Source of the DNA: Kalaharituber pfeilii
Lineage: Eukaryota > Ascomycota > Pezizomycetes > Pezizales > Pezizaceae
NCBI GenBank assembly: GCA_015179045.1
Contig: WHUZ01000201.1
Location: forward strand, 1-32,280
Direction of reading: 5' to 3'
DNA: 32,280 nt
Positions 29,385 through 32,280 of the stretch are shown here, piece by piece. Numbering within the stretch: position 1 is the first letter of the stretch; the number at the start of each line of letters is the position of its first letter. Below the pieces are notes generated by a model, which saw only the letters and a program-made list of their open reading frames with translations, was not told the DNA's origin and searched no databases. Position numbers and translations under genes: made by a program.

Positions 29385-29968
29385 TATCAGCAAAAAATAG
29401 GTTACTCCATAATGCAGTACCCAGCATTACAATACACAGTTTGTGCCCTGAGTACCTCGAATGCCTCATGCATATCTAACCTCATCACCTCGCAACCGTC
29501 GCGCCCTGTGCATTTCTGGCCTTATTCCTTTACCACTCTCACACCCTATAAAATTAGCTTTTTACCTTAGTATACCCCTGGTATTATAAAAGGTAGTTTG
29601 CCCATTTACACCCTTAGTACTCATAACATAAGTAATCCTGCTGCCAGCGCTACAACATACTCAATATGCTCAAAATGTCCTTCATTTCATATGCCTGCTT
29701 AACATGCTTTTTTTTTTTTTTATTTCAATACTTACATGCTGCCCGATAGGCTATAGCGAGGGTCTTTATTAATAAAAGAACAAATACTAGTAAAACTAAT
29801 ACAACTATTAACCTAAATACATATGGTTCTTACACACTTCTCCATAATGCGAGTGGTGCTCAGTATAATCTCCTACTTCCATCCCCTCTCTGACTCATAC
29901 TGGACCGACTTGTACTTCCATCCACTAATCCTCACTTTCTCAACATCTATCTCTCTTCCTAGATAAAT
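29385..29968 (-). repeat. Right arm of the large inverted repeat
   Basis: Reverse complement of the left arm. The poly(A) appears as T14 at 29708-29721. In sense orientation it contains TTAATAAAGACCCTCGC and ATTTATCTAGGAAGAGAGAT, as in the left arm. Similarity runs through and beyond the poly(A), so a second independent LINE insertion alone cannot explain it. Confidence 0.7.
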
Positions 29969-30014
29969 GTTAATGTTTCTCAATATGCTAACCCGGAGGT
30001 AATCCTCAACAGGT

Positions 30015-30290
30015 TGCAGAGATGTTTGTTTGGGTATTCCCTAGAGCTTCTAGGCCTTCTAAAAGCTCTAGTACTGGTGGGTCTGGGGTTTCTTTGCTCT
30101 TCCTTTATCTTTGGATGCTGTTGGTTTGATTGTCTTCTTGTCTTTGATTGGTACTGTTGTTTTGATTATTGTTATTTGTTTATCTTACTCTTATTGGAAG
30201 TTTCTGAGGGAGAGGGAGAGGGTTAGGAGGGAATTTTGTTTGACTGATTTACCACCTCCTTATGTTCTGACTGTTGAAGAAGTTACTTAG
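30015..30290 (+). pseudogene. Broken 3' end of a single-pass membrane protein gene with PPxY motif
   Basis: The frame 30072-30290 encodes a hydrophobic span (AVGLIVFLSLIGTVVLIIVI, about 30117-30176), then a basic juxtamembrane run (KFLRERERVRREF), then LPPPYV and a short acidic end before the TAG at 30288. The PPPY fits the PPxY ligand of WW domains such as those of Rsp5/NEDD4 ligases. Upstream, a Ser-rich segment (PRASRPSKSSSTGGSG) lies in another frame, so one frameshift separates a likely lumenal linker from the membrane span. TGCTAAC at 29986 and CAACAG near 30012 could be a branch point and 3' splice site, so this may be a terminal exon. Element D begins 21 bp after the stop. No family recognised. 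Confidence 0.45.
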
Positions 30291-30310
30291 TCCTGAAATT
30301 ATTGCCTAAG

Positions 30311-31041
30311 TGTTACGGCTAAGGTAGAAACTTGCCTACCACTGTGGCAAGGGGCAAGGGTTCTACTACTAATTAGCTGCCACGGCTAAAGGTGAAGACT
30401 TACCCGCCAAGGGGAAAATGCTGACCCTGCAATCGAACATAAGACCAACGCTGATTGACCGGACTGATCACCCGTTAGGCTTGGCTGTTGATTCTCGCAT
30501 CGTTTAGATAGGACAGTACTACGGAAGGGTGTGTCATCCGGAATGCAGCTTGATGCATACACTCGAGTTACGGAAGCTTTATTTATATACGCACATGCAT
30601 TAGTACATTCGTTATCTTTGTCCCGTACTATTTTTGCATGTTTTCGTTACGTGTGCCTATTACCACCGGTATTGGCATTGATAAGGAATCGCCGCGTTGC
30701 CAGCCAATTATTCTTTTGTTGACTCCTCATGTATGGCTGCGCTGAAGTCTATATAAGCGCCGGCTGGCGATATCATAGTTAGAAGAATCAAGACACAAGC
30801 GGTGTCCTAAGTTTCTCTATAACTCTGAACCTATCGTTCCCTCAATACGCCCGTGAATCGCTCCGCTCCACACCGGGTAGCTGCCCTTCCGGTCCGCCGT
30901 AGATACGCCTCCGTAGCCATTCCGGCACCGCCGTATCCAGACCTCCGTGGCGACTCCGACCCGCCGTATTCGCTTCCCCGTAGCCGTAACATCCGGTGCC
31001 TGCCAGCGCCCACCGGAGCCGAGCACCTCACGCCCGTAACA
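30311..31041 (+). repeat. 5' LTR of element D (731 bp)
   Basis: U3 and R are nearly the same as in C, with scattered substitutions. TATATAAG starts at 30750 and AGCGGTGT lies at 30798-30805, again 48 bp downstream. U5 (30858-30985) is rearranged relative to C: short GC-rich words occur in a different order and number. Confidence 0.9.
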
Positions 31042-31051
31042 TTACACCGCT
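31042..31051 (+). promoter_or_regulatory. Primer-binding site of element D
   Basis: TT plus ACACCGCT (31044-31051), complementary to 30798-30805, as in C. Confidence 0.65.
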
Positions 31052-31080
31052 CCTCTTTCACCTACCACCCCGCCTCCACA

Positions 31081-32280
31081 ATGTCGGTACCGGAAGGCTC
31101 ATCCGCTGCCTCCTCTTCCTCGAGGACCTCTTCCCGGAGATGTCGCCAACCTCCGTGACGAGCAAGCATTCCAAGGTAATGTATCCACCCCTCTCTCTCA
31201 AAGCCAGCAAGAGCTGCAAAACACGATAACCCACGTTGCCTAGCTACGGGCAAATATGCGTGATCAAGTATTGCAGCAGCTAGCATTCCAGCCAGCACCG
31301 ACTCCGCAACGACGACAGCCAGCGCACCCTCCTTGACCTACCCAGGTCCGAAAGGCTCTTCTCCGAAGCATTCCCTCCGCCGGGTACTGATGGTGCGGTT
31401 TCCTCCGCAAACCTGCAAATTTCCCCGACCCGAGTCGGCAAATCGCACGGCGCATACTCCTCCTCCTCGTGCCCCGCCTTTGCGGTTCTCGTCGAGTACG
31501 AGACCCTACGCCTCTTCGTTTTCCCCACGAGTCAAGCACTGCCGTGGGGCCTTTCTCTCCTCCTCCGCCTCCTCGTTATCCCCATGAGTCAGTTATTGCC
31601 GTGGGGCCTTCTCCTCCTCGTTGATGCCGTGGGGCCTTTGTCCCTCCTCCGCCTCCTGCGAAAATTCCCCCCTCCAGAAAAGTTTGATGGGGATGAAAAA
31701 GAGCTTGACAATTTTCTTCCTGGTCCAACGATGGATCAGGAGTTCGCGAATCACTGCCGACGACGAAACCTCTCGCTTGAAGGGCCCTGCCCTCACCTTT
31801 TCCGTCGGAACCCCTCAGCGTTATATGCCACAGCTTCACCCTACTGCGTATGACCTTCCAGGACTCCTCAGCCATTGCTGAGGCTGCTCGAAACATTCGG
31901 ACGCAAGCAGTAGGGTAGGATGCAGGATTTCTTAATTGAGATCGATGAGTTCAACAACGACGTGGCAAAGACCCCGACCCTGTCCTCATTTCCGACGTCT
32001 CCGCCAGCATTCGGAAGATGTCCGGAACCTTCTAGCGGGTCATTTTGAGTATCGAAGCAACTAGAACCAATGGAAGTTTCCATTGCCGACGCCCTGGAAA
32101 GCCTGGGAAATAAGCGTTCACTCCCTCCACCACCATGACAAACATCACCTCCGTCAGCAGCAGCTCTACGATACAGCCACCTCCACCTCCGAAGAACAAG
32201 AAGAGCGATGACATACCTGAAGAACTGATTCAGAGAAAAGGCAACCGATGCATCAGGTACAAGATGACGTCATGCTGCGA
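31081..32280 (+). pseudogene. Gag region of element D, partial
   Basis: The ATG at 31081 matches the C start. The serine-rich opening frame stops at 31156. KFPPPEKFDGDEKELDNF (about 31667-31715) keeps the canonical Lys where C has Thr. A threefold proline-coding repeat with TGCCGTGGGGCCTT words lies at about 31540-31640. Frame changes are needed to read through, so the copy is also defective in gag as seen here. The window ends inside the basic C-terminal part. Confidence 0.75.

Larger units (their letters stand above)
30311..32280 (+). mobile_element. Element D: second copy of the C family, cut by window end
   Basis: A 731-bp LTR (30311-31041) is followed by the same primer-binding site and gag region as C. 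The last bases of the window correspond to about 12371 in C. CTAAG (30306-30310) is the candidate left target duplication. Relative to C, the internal region carries about 100 bp more, mainly in a proline-coding repeat around 31480-31650. Coding capacity beyond gag is unknown. Confidence 0.9.

Noticed and set aside
29708..29968. Independent second LINE insertion in antisense
   Set aside because: Similarity to the left arm continues past the poly(A) into non-LINE sequence, so inverted duplication explains it better.

Overview
The window looks like a gene-poor, transposon-saturated stretch of a filamentous ascomycete genome. The evidence is the combination of Ty3/gypsy chromoviruses (integrase followed by a chromodomain), a LINE fragment with a C-terminal RNase H domain of the kind found in fungal Tad1-like elements, a hAT-type miniature element, and many stop codons explicable as C-to-T or G-to-A transitions (RIP or methylcytosine deamination). 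A repeat-rich genome such as a truffle would fit, but the species is inference only. I see no intact host gene, rRNA, convincing tRNA or CRISPR array.

Layout. (1) 1-6360, plus strand: element A, a chromovirus whose 5' LTR lies outside the window. It has decayed gag, protease, RT and RNase H, an almost readable integrase and chromodomain, a polypurine tract and a 615-bp 3' LTR. (2) 6361-9800: pyrimidine-rich low-complexity DNA made of several degenerate minisatellites. (3) 10016-10262: a 30-bp tandem repeat. (4) 10498-16445, plus strand: element C, a complete insertion with two 739-bp LTRs that I read as identical and a perfect 5-bp target duplication (GAATG), but a badly broken gag-pol. (5) 16451-17395: a dimeric satellite of about 115 bp, then two short minisatellites. 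(6) 17793-18161: a 369-bp hAT-like MITE with 8-bp target duplication. (7) 18292-24508, minus strand: element B, a complete but old chromovirus with diverged 644-bp LTRs and target duplication CCCAA, inserted in a small tandem repeat. Minisatellites sit in its U3, gag, RNase H and integrase regions. (8) 24848-27575: a 9-bp minisatellite invaded by a LINE-like element, itself invaded in antisense by a 5'-truncated LINE with poly(A) and 12-bp target duplication. (9) 27312-29968: a large diverged inverted repeat around AT-rich DNA with tRNA-like motifs. (10) 30015-30290: the frameshifted end of a single-pass membrane protein with a PPxY motif. (11) 30311-32280, plus strand: element D, a second copy of the C family, cut by the window end.

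Most notable result. In C and D, eight bases just inside the 5' LTR (ACACCGCT) are exactly complementary to eight bases in the LTR about 48 bp downstream of the TATA box (AGCGGTGT). In B both partners have changed in concert (ACACTGCT with AGCAGTGT). This covariation points to Tf1-type self-primed reverse transcription rather than tRNA priming. Element A has AGCAGTAT at the equivalent place, so its unseen primer-binding site should be ATACTGCT. The second notable result is the contrast in C between LTRs that look newly made and enzymes that are plainly dead, which suggests mobilisation in trans.
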